A stretch of 45,573 bases of DNA, taken from IMG/VR virus record IMGVR_UViG_3300036715_001249, positions 1-45,573 of that record; one strand, 5' to 3'. The notes under the pieces were generated by a model that had not been told where the DNA came from, ran no database searches, and saw only the letters and a program-made list of their open reading frames with translations. The position numbers and the translations under genes are program-made. This document shows, piece after piece, positions 38,132-45,573 of this stretch (positions are counted from its first letter, which is position 1; every line of letters begins with the position of its first letter). The stretch is from a virus.

Positions 38132-40381
38132 TCAGCCGTTTGCCGTCTGCATGGCTTGCTGTCGGCTGGCCGGCGGCAGCGGTGGCGCACCCGGCGCTTG
38201 TCCCGGCTGCGGAACATTCGGCGCGGCATTGCCCGGCGGAAGCGGCCCGCCCGGTGCGCCTTGCTGCCCCGGCGCGGCAGGCATCACGGGTTGCGGCCCC
38301 TGTATCTGCGCGGGCTTCAACAGGTCGTCCACGTCAATGTTGGAATCCGCCGCGCGACCCAGCATCTTGATGACCGGCACCAAGCTCTTGCCTTCTTGCG
38401 TCATCACTTCGATCAACAACGGCAGCGCCTTCTCTAACTTCTGCAATTCCATCGCCGCATTAGGCTTGCCGGATGAACCCGCCTCGATTTGCAAGTAAAT
38501 CTCCGACCGAATCGCGTCCATCGAAAGCCTCGGCCACACCGCCCCGCGACCGACCAGCTTCTTGACGCGCTCCTCGGGCATCTCCTGCGCCAGCATTTCC
38601 CAACTCATCTGTGCGATGGTGGAAAGCGCAAAGTCCAAGTCGTCCGTGTTGCTGGCGTCGGCGGAAATGCGCGAACCTTCCGCGATGCTCTGCCCGGTCG
38701 CCGTCTCGTCGGCACGTTGCGCGCCCAAGTTCGACGGCTGCATTCCCGTGGCGAGCATCATGGCCTGATTGCTGGGGGACGGATCGTAAAGCTTGGGGTC
38801 AATGGCTTGAAGCGGCCCGGGCATTATGGCATCATCAAGTTTCTTACCCATCGCAAGAGCTTCCACCATCAAAATTTCGTGAGCCTGACGGGGGGACGCT
38901 AACTTCTTTCGGTCTTTTTCTCCCCACGCAGCCGCATCACCAATCCACCAAGGCCGGTTTGCAACGCGATGCTCGCGTAATCCCTCGCCAGCGTTGTTGA
39001 TGTCCTGTTGCATCGGCATCGCGAGTCGAACGTCCGAGCGCGGGTAAATCGTCACGTCCTTTTCAGGCTCGTTGACCTCAACCTCCTGCACGTTTAACAC
39101 TACCGGGACGATGCTCCAGAAGCGCGCAACCTTCGGCTCGTTGGCGTAGGGTTCGCGCAGGAAGTCTTTGACGCCATCGCAAACGACGTAGCACAGACCA
39201 GTCTCCTTGTCCTCGATGTGCCAGACGCAGACTTGTCCCTTGTCGCCATCGTCGCCGCTCGACCGCTCCGCCTTCGCCTTTGGCTGACGTTCCTTGCCGG
39301 TTTCCTCGTAGCAGACGGCCCCAGTGTCGTCCAGGCTCACGCCATAGACCCGCTCGCACTCCTCATACGGCATGACAATCTCGTGCGCGATACGCTTGGC
39401 CGCGATGAGCTCCCGAAGTCCACGGCAACGGCGGTCAATCAGGACAGCGGTTGCTGGCAGAAAGTCATATACCAATCCCTCGTTGTCCGGCTCGTCGTCA
39501 GGTGTGGGCTGTTGCTGCGCGCCGGCCATCCGTTGCGCCATTGACTGCATGAGCAGCCGCGTTTCCTCCACCTCACTCGAATCTTGGTCAAAGTCCGGCT
39601 CACTCATCGCCTCCAGCCGCATCTTGAGCGCCGCAATGTCGTCCACGGGCAGGTTCGCCGACTGCGCTGCGACCTCTTTCCCGTCGCCTTTGCTCCGATA
39701 CATCACCTTGATGAACGCCACCCGGGAAGTCAGAACGCGAGTCACCAGTTGCTTCATGCTCGCGAGGAATTCCGGGGACTGCACGCGCCATTGCTGGTCG
39801 AGCAACAGGGAAGCCGTGCGCGCAATCTTGTCATACATCGCCTTCTCGGCCATGCCTGCCTCGTAATCCTTCACGATGGACTGCGCGAACTCGATTTCGG
39901 GCGGTGGCGGCGGGATCTCCTGCCCCATCATAATCGCCTGCTGTGCCTGTTGCAGAATCGGGCCAGCCGCCTCAAGTATCGCCTTCGCCCCGTTCAAGCT
40001 CTCCTGAGATTCGTCCCACACAGCATAGTTCATCTTCTCGGCCATCTTCGCCTCGGGCGTTGGATTCTTGGCGTAGAGCGAGGCTGTCTTGCGATTGAGC
40101 ATCTGCTGGATCACGTCGCCGATGAAAGGCTCTCGTTCGTCGCCCTTGCATTTGTAATCGGACGGCCATTGATGACCGGCAGCGAAATCCTGCTCCTCTT
40201 TGATGCGGTCGAAGATGGGTTTCCAGAATGCCCGAGTTTCAGTCGCCCACTCGTTCATTTCCGCGACCAACTCTTTTCGGCCCTTCTGCCGAGGCTCCTG
40301 GGCGAGCGGGTTGGGCATCTTGCCGGTCAGCAGGGTTTTTCCAGCAGTCTTGAGGCGGTCAATCATTCCGAGTGGTTGCAT
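38132..40381 (-). CDS. Portal protein, 749 aa
   Basis: N-terminus (residues ~25-140) contains NEWATETRAFWKPIFDRIKE, a helical clip-type start, and GDVIQQMLNRKTASLYAKNP, typical of podovirus portal proteins. Central beta-rich wing (VWHIEDKETGLCYVVCDGVK), then the IADASNTDDLDFALSTIAQM stem helices, and a Pro/Gly/Gln-rich tail (PGQQGAPGGPLPPGNAAP). The ring sits at the unique capsid vertex and conducts DNA. Located immediately after terL. Confidence 0.85.
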   Translation of the reverse strand: MQPLGMIDRLKTAGKTLLTGKMPNPLAQEPRQKGRKELVAEMNEWATETRAFWKPIFDRIKEEQDFAAGHQWPSDYKCKGDEREPFIGDVIQQMLNRKTASLYAKNPTPEAKMAEKMNYAVWDESQESLNGAKAILEAAGPILQQAQQAIMMGQEIPPPPPEIEFAQSIVKDYEAGMAEKAMYDKIARTASLLLDQQWRVQSPEFLASMKQLVTRVLTSRVAFIKVMYRSKGDGKEVAAQSANLPVDDIAALKMRLEAMSEPDFDQDSSEVEETRLLMQSMAQRMAGAQQQPTPDDEPDNEGLVYDFLPATAVLIDRRCRGLRELIAAKRIAHEIVMPYEECERVYGVSLDDTGAVCYEETGKERQPKAKAERSSGDDGDKGQVCVWHIEDKETGLCYVVCDGVKDFLREPYANEPKVARFWSIVPVVLNVQEVEVNEPEKDVTIYPRSDVRLAMPMQQDINNAGEGLREHRVANRPWWIGDAAAWGEKDRKKLASPRQAHEILMVEALAMGKKLDDAIMPGPLQAIDPKLYDPSPSNQAMMLATGMQPSNLGAQRADETATGQSIAEGSRISADASNTDDLDFALSTIAQMSWEMLAQEMPEERVKKLVGRGAVWPRLSMDAIRSEIYLQIEAGSSGKPNAAMELQKLEKALPLLIEVMTQEGKSLVPVIKMLGRAADSNIDVDDLLKPAQIQGPQPVMPAAPGQQGAPGGPLPPGNAAPNVPQPGQAPGAPPLPPASRQQAMQTANG

Positions 40382-40385
40382 ATTT

Positions 40386-41840
40386 TTACCAGCCTTTCAC
40401 GGGCGACTGCCGCCGTTGTTCGATGGCCGCGAAGTAGTCGGCGGATTGTTCGACGGGTTGCACCTTGGGATTCAACCCCGGCGCGTTCAAAATCGTGTCC
40501 AGACCCATGCCGACATGCGCCAGCGCATCAACGAAGTCATCATGCGTGCCAGTGTCGAACGAGAGCAGTTCCGCCTCGGCGCGTTCCCACCACGGCGCGA
40601 ACTTCGGGAATCGAACCATGCCCATGCTCATACGGCCCGCGATGGACTGCGCCCGCGTGCGCTTGTCTTTGGCCGGCACAACCTCGTCAATGTGGACGTA
40701 GCAACGCTCATCCAACATTCGACGCCGCAGAAAAGGCCCGATTGACTTGGAGATGTGCCCGGACTCGGCCCACCACGTCAGCGGCTGGTGCGCCTTCATC
40801 AATCGCATGGCCGCGTCAACCTGGCCTTGACCGTCCAGCCGATCCCAAACCAAGTCGGGCAGAACCCAAATCACCCCAGCCGTGTCCACGCCGACCGGCA
40901 TGAAGCACGTCTTGTCCGCCTCTTGCTTGAGACTCACGGCATGGTCTGAGGCGAGGTAGTAGCGGAGGTTCGATGGCAGTTCGGCAGGCTCATAGCCTTT
41001 GAGCCAATCACGTTTGAAGAATCCGCCCTCTTCGGGGGCGGGCCGTTGCTGATACAGCGCAGACCAGACGCGCGAGGACTGCCTGGCCGTGTCGCGCATG
41101 CCTTCGGTGAAGTATTCCGGCCAAAGCGGCTGTCCTTCCGTTCGACCAATAGCATCGTTCTCCTCCGCCACCATCGGCAGCCGTATGACTTTCCAGTCCT
41201 TCCCTTCGGCTGCAAGGATGCGGCCGGCAAGATCATCCTCATGCCAGCGAGTTTGAATCAGCACGACGGAAGCGCCGGGTTTCAACCGTGTCATCAAATC
41301 GAAGCGATACCATTCCCATTGCCGGTCGCGGTTCAGCTTTGAATCCGCATCTTCGGCAGAGCGCACCGGGTCGTCAATCAGCGCGAGGTCAGCCCGCCGT
41401 CCAGTCACCGAACCGCCAACGCCTACCGCGAAATACTCACCTTGGTTCGTCGTCGCCCAGCGTCCTGCGGCCTGCGAATCCTCCGCGAGTTTGTAGCCCA
41501 GCAGCGGCCCCCACTCGGCTACCAAGTTACGAACTCGCCGGCCGAACGAATCGGCAAGCTCTTGGGTGTGCGAGGCCGCAATAACACAATGCCCCGCGTG
41601 CCTGCCGAGATACCAAGCTGGGAAAAGGATGCTCGCATAGGTGGACTTTGCCGACCCCGGCGGCATGAAGATCGCCAGCCGTTTGCACTCGCCCCGGCTG
41701 ACTTCATCCAGCGCACGCAGCACAAGGTCATGGTGCATCGCAGGCTCAAACCCAACTTTCCGACACCACCGGGGCAACTGGCGACGGCACAAAAGCCAGT
41801 CAGCAGCTTCGGCAGATGTCAGGTTGAGCTTGGAGGCCAT
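40386..41840 (-). CDS. terL: Terminase large subunit, 484 aa
   Basis: Walker-A-like FMPPGSAKST (K65) followed by a DEAD-type core, adenine/ATP loop LALIDDP at 152-158 (Walker B with catalytic acid) and QTRWHEDDLAGRIL, the coupling motif III. The C-terminal RNase-H-like nuclease region begins near YYLASDHAVS with later Asp residues (PVGVDTAG). It cuts and pumps phage DNA into procapsids. Partner terS overlaps its start by one base. Confidence 0.95.
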   Translation of the reverse strand: MASKLNLTSAEAADWLLCRRQLPRWCRKVGFEPAMHHDLVLRALDEVSRGECKRLAIFMPPGSAKSTYASILFPAWYLGRHAGHCVIAASHTQELADSFGRRVRNLVAEWGPLLGYKLAEDSQAAGRWATTNQGEYFAVGVGGSVTGRRADLALIDDPVRSAEDADSKLNRDRQWEWYRFDLMTRLKPGASVVLIQTRWHEDDLAGRILAAEGKDWKVIRLPMVAEENDAIGRTEGQPLWPEYFTEGMRDTARQSSRVWSALYQQRPAPEEGGFFKRDWLKGYEPAELPSNLRYYLASDHAVSLKQEADKTCFMPVGVDTAGVIWVLPDLVWDRLDGQGQVDAAMRLMKAHQPLTWWAESGHISKSIGPFLRRRMLDERCYVHIDEVVPAKDKRTRAQSIAGRMSMGMVRFPKFAPWWERAEAELLSFDTGTHDDFVDALAHVGMGLDTILNAPGLNPKVQPVEQSADYFAAIEQRRQSPVKGW

Positions 41841-42304
41841 CAGTTTTTGAACTTGGAAGGATCGGCGAGCTTGAGCAATTCAGCATCCGACACGACCGGC
41901 ATCTCCTGGACTTTGATTGCGCCGCCGTTCGCTCCAGTCAATTCGGTCCGCACCGTGTCGCGATAAGTTTCGGGAAACCGGCAGCGAACTTGAATTTCCC
42001 AGAGCTTCGGATTGAAATCGCGATTCCCGAGGTTTTCGATCCCTTTGCGCTCGAAGAACGACTGAGCTTCATGTCGCGCGCGCGTGGTCGCCTGACGAAA
42101 CTCGGGGTATTTTTGAATCCACTCGTAGAAGTTTTTCTCTGCGATGTCGAATTCGCAGGCCATCATGCAGAAAGACCAGCCTAGCTTTCCAAGCTCAATC
42201 GCACGCTCGCAAAATTCTGCTCGGTAATCCGTGGGCCTTCCCTCGTTGACGCGCCCGCGCTTTGAAATTCGATCTGGAAGTTTGGAAAGTGTCGGCGTCT
42301 TCAC
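41840..42304 (-). CDS. terS: Terminase small subunit, 154 aa
   Basis: GTG start. DNA-binding helix-turn-helix region (AIELGKLGWSFCMMACEFDI, then KNFYEWIQKYPEFRQATTR) matches the terminase small subunit / DNA-packaging family, as do ENLGNRDFNPKLWEIQVRCR and the Asp-rich end. It recognises phage DNA for packaging. First gene of the late operon. Confidence 0.85.
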   Translation of the reverse strand: MKTPTLSKLPDRISKRGRVNEGRPTDYRAEFCERAIELGKLGWSFCMMACEFDIAEKNFYEWIQKYPEFRQATTRARHEAQSFFERKGIENLGNRDFNPKLWEIQVRCRFPETYRDTVRTELTGANGGAIKVQEMPVVSDAELLKLADPSKFKN

Positions 42305-42476
42305 GCACCCATTTTAATGACCTGAAAAGATATGAAGTCAATCCTTTTGTGATGAAAGGACATGTTTGGGCGATAAATGCAAGTTGGTGGGCGATTAGTC
42401 CATTCCAATAGCCAAGCGGTTGGGTTTATTCTGGTGGTGTTCAAGATGACTTGGACGAAACAAAAAAGGCCCAACT
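42305..42476. promoter_or_regulatory. Divergent control region between late and early genes
   Basis: About 170 bp with no gene, between terS (minus) and the first early gene (plus). On the minus strand TTGACT (42336-42341) and TAAAAT (42311-42316) make a moderate promoter with a slightly long 19-base gap. Its start point would fall at the terS GTG, giving a leaderless message. On the plus strand TTGTGA and GATAAA near 42348-42378 are weak. It is AT-richer than its surroundings and probably holds the main operator/promoters. Confidence 0.35.
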
Positions 42477-42791
42477 ATGACGACAACGGAAAACAAAATG
42501 CAGGTCGCGAACACAATCGCGCATCAGATAGGCGCCCTCGCTTTTATGATGATGGGGACGATGAACAAACTCGGGGCCGCAAACTCTTTGATCTTCAATC
42601 TGCGCGGCTCGCCAAAGCGGATTGATAAAATCGTCGTGACGCTTGAGCCTTCCGACACCTACCGCGTTGACTTCTACCGTGGCGCGATTGCGCGGCATCC
42701 GGCCAAGTTGGAGGCGAGCGTTGACGGCGTTTACGCCGACGGGTTGAAGCAGTGCATTGAACACCACACCGGGCTTGAGTTGAGCCTCTAA
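42477..42791 (+). CDS. Conserved phage early protein, 104 aa
   Basis: Sequence ANTIAHQIGALAFMMMGTMN, then IVVTLEPSDTYRVDFYRGA and VDGVYADGLKQCIEHHTGLE-like ending. I recall this pattern as a frequent small phage protein of unknown function. It is the first gene of the plus-strand early operon. Confidence 0.7.
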   Translation: MTTTENKMQVANTIAHQIGALAFMMMGTMNKLGAANSLIFNLRGSPKRIDKIVVTLEPSDTYRVDFYRGAIARHPAKLEASVDGVYADGLKQCIEHHTGLELSL

Positions 42792-42795
42792 CACC

Positions 42796-43071
42796 ATGAA
42801 ATCAATCCCCTACATTGGCGGCAAGGCGGTCTGTCCTGATTGCGGCAAAGATGCGCTCAGTTACGATGCGCGGATGACGCAAAAGCTACCGCTCGGTTTC
42901 GGCGACGACGGCAAGGGCCGGTTCGTTGTGGACTTGGCAATCAGCAAGGGCTTTCGCGGTGAGTGCATGGAGTGCCGTTGCGTGGTGTTCGCTGTTCAAT
43001 CCACACGGCGCGGGAGCAAATATCCGACCGTCATCAATCGCAAGCTGCGGGAAATGGCTGGTGCGCTGTGA
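42796..43071 (+). CDS. Zinc-binding early protein, 91 aa
   Basis: Two Cys pairs, CPDCG (13-17) and CMEC (57-60), indicate a split zinc ribbon. The C-terminal half is basic (STRRGSKYPTVINRKLREMA). The stop overlaps the next GTG (GTGA). Function unknown. Confidence 0.6.
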   Translation: MKSIPYIGGKAVCPDCGKDALSYDARMTQKLPLGFGDDGKGRFVVDLAISKGFRGECMECRCVVFAVQSTRRGSKYPTVINRKLREMAGAL

Positions 43072-43439
43072 AATTGTTTGGTCACCAGCGCCCGGTGCGC
43101 GACGCATCCGGCGAGGTTATCGAATCAAAGGCCAGTCCGGCGCGTGCGGTCACTCGCGATGCGCTGGACGGGTCTTTCGGCTGTGACCGTGGGCGCAAGC
43201 TCGTGGTGAGTCTTGAGGCTGGCGACGTGATTTCGATTCGCGCGGCCAAGACGCAGCGCAGCTATTCGGCCAAAGCGTGCGACGTGTATCGTTGGCTGAT
43301 TCACTGCCGGGCGTCGGCTGCGGCAGCGGTCAAAGCCAAGGAGCGGAAGGAGCGTAAGAAGCTGCGGCTTGAGTCGCAGGCCGTGGCGCGTGCGGATCGT
43401 AAGCTGAAACTTCAACTCAGGAAGGAGCGTGGATTGTGA
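43068..43439 (+). CDS. Basic early protein, 123 aa
   Basis: GTG start overlapping the previous stop. Residues ~35-85 form a beta-rich then helical domain (KLVVSLEAGDVISIRAAKTQ ... YRWLIHCRAS). The C-terminal ~40 residues are very Lys/Arg/Ala-rich (KERKERKKLRLESQ), likely nucleic-acid binding. Coupled to the next gene by GTGA. Confidence 0.6.
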   Translation: MKLFGHQRPVRDASGEVIESKASPARAVTRDALDGSFGCDRGRKLVVSLEAGDVISIRAAKTQRSYSAKACDVYRWLIHCRASAAAAVKAKERKERKKLRLESQAVARADRKLKLQLRKERGL

Positions 43440-43615
43440 AACGTAAATTGAAAATCGAGGAGCGCGGGGACTACTTCGCGCGCAAGACGGTGCCGACGGT
43501 TCGACTCAAGGGCAAGTGGCTGCAAGCGGCAGGCTTTCCAGCTGGCAGACATTTGTAACTGACGGTCATCAGTCCTGGAGTCATTGAACTTCGGGTGATT
43601 GGGGGCGCGACGTGA
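43436..43615 (+). pseudogene. SymE-like protein interrupted by an in-frame stop
   Basis: The first 40 codons give a SymE-toxin-like strand pattern (VPTVRLKGKWLQAAGFPAG), then TAA at 43556-43558. The same frame continues as LTVISPGVIELRVIGGAT and stops at 43613-43615 in the GTGA overlap with the next gene. SymE-like domains read L-K-G-x-W-L-x-x-A-G-F-x-x-G-x-x-L-x-V-x-x-x-P-G-x-I-x-L, so the missing half is right after the stop. It is a recent nonsense mutation, a readthrough site or a sequencing error. Confidence 0.55.
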
Positions 43616-43809
43616 AAAGGTTCACCTCAACTCAGATCATGGACATTGACGACGCTTCACGCGCTGCAGCTGCCGCTGCCCTAGGACGCACCGGGGGCCG
43701 TTCCCGCTCCCAAGCCAAGGTTGCGGCGGCAAAACGCAATGGCGGGCAGCCAGTGCGTGCAGGGCAGCGTCCACGCGGGCGGCCTTGGCACGGCGAACTG
43801 CCGGCCTGA
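43612..43809 (+). CDS. Basic Ala/Arg-rich protein, 65 aa
   Basis: GTG start in GTGA overlap. Contains AAAAALGRTGGRSRSQAKVA followed by KRNGGQPVRAGQRPRGRPW, similar in style to the proteins at 4962 and 9812. Probably disordered and nucleic-acid binding. Last gene before an intergenic stretch with a terminator. Confidence 0.6.
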   Translation: MKRFTSTQIMDIDDASRAAAAAALGRTGGRSRSQAKVAAAKRNGGQPVRAGQRPRGRPWHGELPA

Positions 43810-43816
43810 GAATCAC

Positions 43817-43846
43817 GCGACTTGGAAACGCGTCGCGTTTTTGTTT
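43817..43846 (+). terminator. Intrinsic terminator candidate
   Basis: GCGAC (43817-43821) pairs with GTCGC (43832-43836), with a smaller AAACGC/GCGTTT alternative inside, followed directly by GTTTTTGTTT. It ends the first part of the early operon. Confidence 0.5.
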
Positions 43847-43952
43847 GACGCGGTGCGCGGGGTTTGTTTTTCTGTCGTTGCTCGCGAGAAACGGTTTGGA
43901 AGCCGCGCGATACTTTGAACAGTGCAAATGCAATCAATCCATCGAAACTTCT

Positions 43953-44039
43953 GTGCGTCACTCGCTGGCGCAAACGGTAATCTTCACAGCATTCGTGCTG
44001 GGCTGTTCAGCCGCTTCCAACGTCTGGCGAGTGACGCAC
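43953..44039. ncRNA. Structured intergenic element (three-way junction)
   Basis: GTGCGTCACTCGC at 43953-43965 is exactly complementary to GCGAGTGACGCAC at 44027-44039. The ~60 bases between contain AGCA-TTCG-TGCT and GGCT-GTTC-AGCC hairpins. The whole folds as a closing stem with two arms, 13 bases before the replisome-organiser gene. It could be a non-coding RNA, a leader structure or a replication-origin cruciform. About 100 bp before it (43847-43952) show nothing recognisable. Confidence 0.45.
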
Positions 44040-44052
44040 TGAAATTTCACGC

Positions 44053-44748
44053 ATGAAACTTTACAAGATTCGCGATTGGAACAGGCACTTTGAGAACAAC
44101 CGTTCGCGCGTAATTGAGAACTGCCGTTGGGTCGCCATCCCAAACCGGCACGATGGCGAGACGTTCAGCACGATGATGCTTCACCCTGACGGCCCGGTGA
44201 TCTTCACAGGTTGGATTCTCATGGTTCAACTGGCCTCGAAATGCACGCCCCGTGGGTCGCTGATTCGCGGCAACGGCGAACCCCATAACGTCACCTCGAT
44301 GTCAGCCAAGTGTCGTCTGCCTGACGTCCACCTGAATACGGCCATTTCCTACCTAGAAAATAACACCGATTGGCTTGAAGTTGTTGAAGTTGCATCCGAA
44401 ACGTCAGGCGGGCGTCATGCGGGCGTCACGGACACGTCAACGAAGGAAGGAAGGAAGGAAGGAAGGAAGGAAGGCGAAACGTCAGGCGCTCACTCTTTTT
44501 CAGAAACACCAAACTGGGAAGAATGGTGGGGCTACTGCAAAAGCATAACTTTGGTTGCCGAGTGGTATGCGAGGGACAAGTTTCTCGCTGCCGAGGCGGA
44601 TCAATGGGAGAAAAAGAAGGCTTGGCGAAAATACGCGGATCGGTGCAAGGGCTGGTGGGAAGGCGATGGCCGGCCAATGCAGCCGAAGCGGAACGGGAAG
44701 GCGGCACCACCGACGCACGCCGCCGTGACAACCTCGGGAAACTACTGA
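44053..44748 (+). CDS. Replisome-organiser-like protein, 231 aa
   Basis: The N-terminal ~115 residues (CRWVAIPNRHDGETFSTMML ... LPDVHLNTAISYLEN) match the DNA-binding replication-organiser domain often found next to phage DnaB. The middle is a low-complexity KEGRKEGRKEG linker made by a GAAG microsatellite. The C-terminal ~75 residues (EEWWGYCKSITLVAEWYARD) are a Trp-rich helical domain like helicase-loading tails. It ends two bases before dnaB. It probably brings DnaB to the origin; sequence is not close to lambda O or DnaT. Confidence 0.6.
   Translation: MKLYKIRDWNRHFENNRSRVIENCRWVAIPNRHDGETFSTMMLHPDGPVIFTGWILMVQLASKCTPRGSLIRGNGEPHNVTSMSAKCRLPDVHLNTAISYLENNTDWLEVVEVASETSGGRHAGVTDTSTKEGRKEGRKEGETSGAHSFSETPNWEEWWGYCKSITLVAEWYARDKFLAAEADQWEKKKAWRKYADRCKGWWEGDGRPMQPKRNGKAAPPTHAAVTTSGNY
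44442..44474 (+). repeat. GAAG tetranucleotide microsatellite (8 copies)
   Basis: GAAG repeated eight times plus one base inside the replisome-organiser gene. Four-base repeats in coding DNA change frame when copy number slips by one, so the C-terminal domain could be phase-variable. Perfect repeats of this length are rare in phage genomes. Confidence 0.9.
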
Positions 44749-44749
44749 C

Positions 44750-45573
44750 ATGGAATCACACGACCGGCACCCACCGCACTCCGTCGAAGCCGAGCAAGGC
44801 GTCTTGGGCTGCATACTTTGGGATCCTGCCTGCCTGGATGAGTGCGCCGCAATCGGAGAAGGGGCGTTCTACGATTTGCGGCACTGGGAAATTTTCAAGG
44901 CCGCGCGCGAACTGCGCGACGAGCAAATCCCGGTTGACATGTTCACAGTCCAGCAACGCTTGAACGCAGTGAATAAGTTGGAACAAGTTGGCAATATCAC
45001 CTACCTGAGTTCGCTACAGGACGCCACGCCATCGGCGGCGAATCTCCGCATCTACCTCGACGTGTTGACCGAAAAGTGGACACTGCGAAAAGCAATCCGG
45101 CACTGCGCTACCTTTTTAGATCGTGCTTACGAATGCTCGGCGGATGTTGGCGCGCTGATTGACGAGATGGAGCGCGCGGCCCTCGCTGTCCGCGTTGAGA
45201 GGGTCGCGATCTCGACGGGCATCAAGGAACTGGTTCACTCGGCCATCGGCGAGATCGAAGATCGGCACAAGCGTAACGGAATCGGCGGGCTGACGACCGG
45301 GTTAATTGACCTCGACAATTTTACCGACGGAATGCACGGCGGCGAGCTTATCGTTCTGGCAGCGTTCCCGAACGTCGGAAAGTCTGCGCTCGCCATGAAC
45401 ATTGCGGAACACGTTGCGATTGATTTGAAAAAGTCGGTTGGTGTGTTTTCGCTTGAAATGTCCGGTGTGGAGTTAATCAAGCGGATGATTGGCGCTCGTG
45501 CGCGAGTAAACCTGCGCGGTGAACTGTGCGAACGCGACTTTCAACGCATGGCGACGGCAAGCGGCAACATATC
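44750..45573 (+). CDS. dnaB: Replicative DNA helicase DnaB, N-terminal part
   Basis: 274 codons up to the window end. N-terminal primase-binding domain (SVEAEQGVLGCILWDPACLD ... LSSLQDATPSAANLRIYLDV), linker, then the RecA-like core with Walker A AAFPNVGKSALAMN (K211) and the FSLEMSGVELIKRMIGARA motif. The two parts of the gene (here and 1-465) give ~430 residues, a normal DnaB length. Confidence 0.95.
   Translation, partial: MESHDRHPPHSVEAEQGVLGCILWDPACLDECAAIGEGAFYDLRHWEIFKAARELRDEQIPVDMFTVQQRLNAVNKLEQVGNITYLSSLQDATPSAANLRIYLDVLTEKWTLRKAIRHCATFLDRAYECSADVGALIDEMERAALAVRVERVAISTGIKELVHSAIGEIEDRHKRNGIGGLTTGLIDLDNFTDGMHGGELIVLAAFPNVGKSALAMNIAEHVAIDLKKSVGVFSLEMSGVELIKRMIGARARVNLRGELCERDFQRMATASGNI

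Noticed and set aside
39584-40903. Long plus-strand frame opposite portal and terL
   Set aside because: An antisense frame in GC-rich DNA; the minus strand has clear portal and terminase sequence there.
45560-45573. True frameshift in dnaB at the circular join
   Set aside because: A few missing bases at an assembly end explain it better than a natural frameshift in an essential helicase.

Overview
The window reads as an almost complete tailed-phage genome of podovirus type, circular or circularly permuted. The first 465 bases encode the C-terminal part of a DnaB-type replicative helicase and the last 824 bases encode its N-terminal part, so the linear ends fall inside one gene. Only a few bases appear to be missing at the join. 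Short-tail morphology is inferred from portal, scaffold, capsid, head-tail adaptor, two nozzle-like tail proteins and several Ala/Gln-rich internal-virion-type proteins, with no tape measure, sheath or baseplate genes. Start codons rarely have a Shine-Dalgarno sequence, and several late proteins are Thr/Asn-rich exported proteins. That style reminds me of Verrucomicrobiota or a relative as host, but this is only an inference.

Layout. (1) 42.5-45.6 kb and 0-3.7 kb, plus strand: early/replication module with small zinc proteins, a SymE-like remnant, a replisome-organiser-like protein, DnaB, an ERF single-strand annealing protein and a YqaJ exonuclease. (2) 3.77-11.0 kb, plus strand: an array of about 17 integron attC recombination sites and some 20 small genes, followed directly by an integron integrase gene, intI (11022-12017). 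(3) 12.0-14.35 kb, plus strand: a tightly overlapping operon of small unknown proteins. (4) 42.3-14.36 kb, minus strand: late operon running terS, terL, portal, scaffold, capsid, an exported protein, connector, a metallophosphoesterase-bearing exported protein, small exported or membrane proteins, tail nozzle proteins, internal virion proteins and a 2158-residue giant protein. A plus-strand HNH endonuclease gene is inserted in it at 23.3-23.95 kb.

The main discovery is the integron. The tyrosine recombinase carries the extra segment found only in integron integrases (its LPDALRHKY...EFGWQYVF region) plus the catalytic R-K-H-R-H-Y set. Upstream lie 17 imperfect inverted repeats with attC anatomy: an RYYYAAC-like left box, a GTTNGGC-like right box, an unpaired spacer, and extra unpaired bases always on the 3' arm. 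They cut the region into cassettes of about 240-750 bp, each with one or two small ORFs in the same orientation. Recognisable cargo is of the phage-accessory kind (Lar-like, MazG-like, DUF1643, uracil-DNA-glycosylase-like, a very small DNA-methylase-like protein, conserved phage unknowns), not antibiotic resistance. intI sits at the tail of the array in the same orientation as the cassettes, and most cassette ORFs start inside the loop of the preceding attC. The array therefore looks like a translationally chained extension of the phage early operon, which the phage could remodel by integron recombination.
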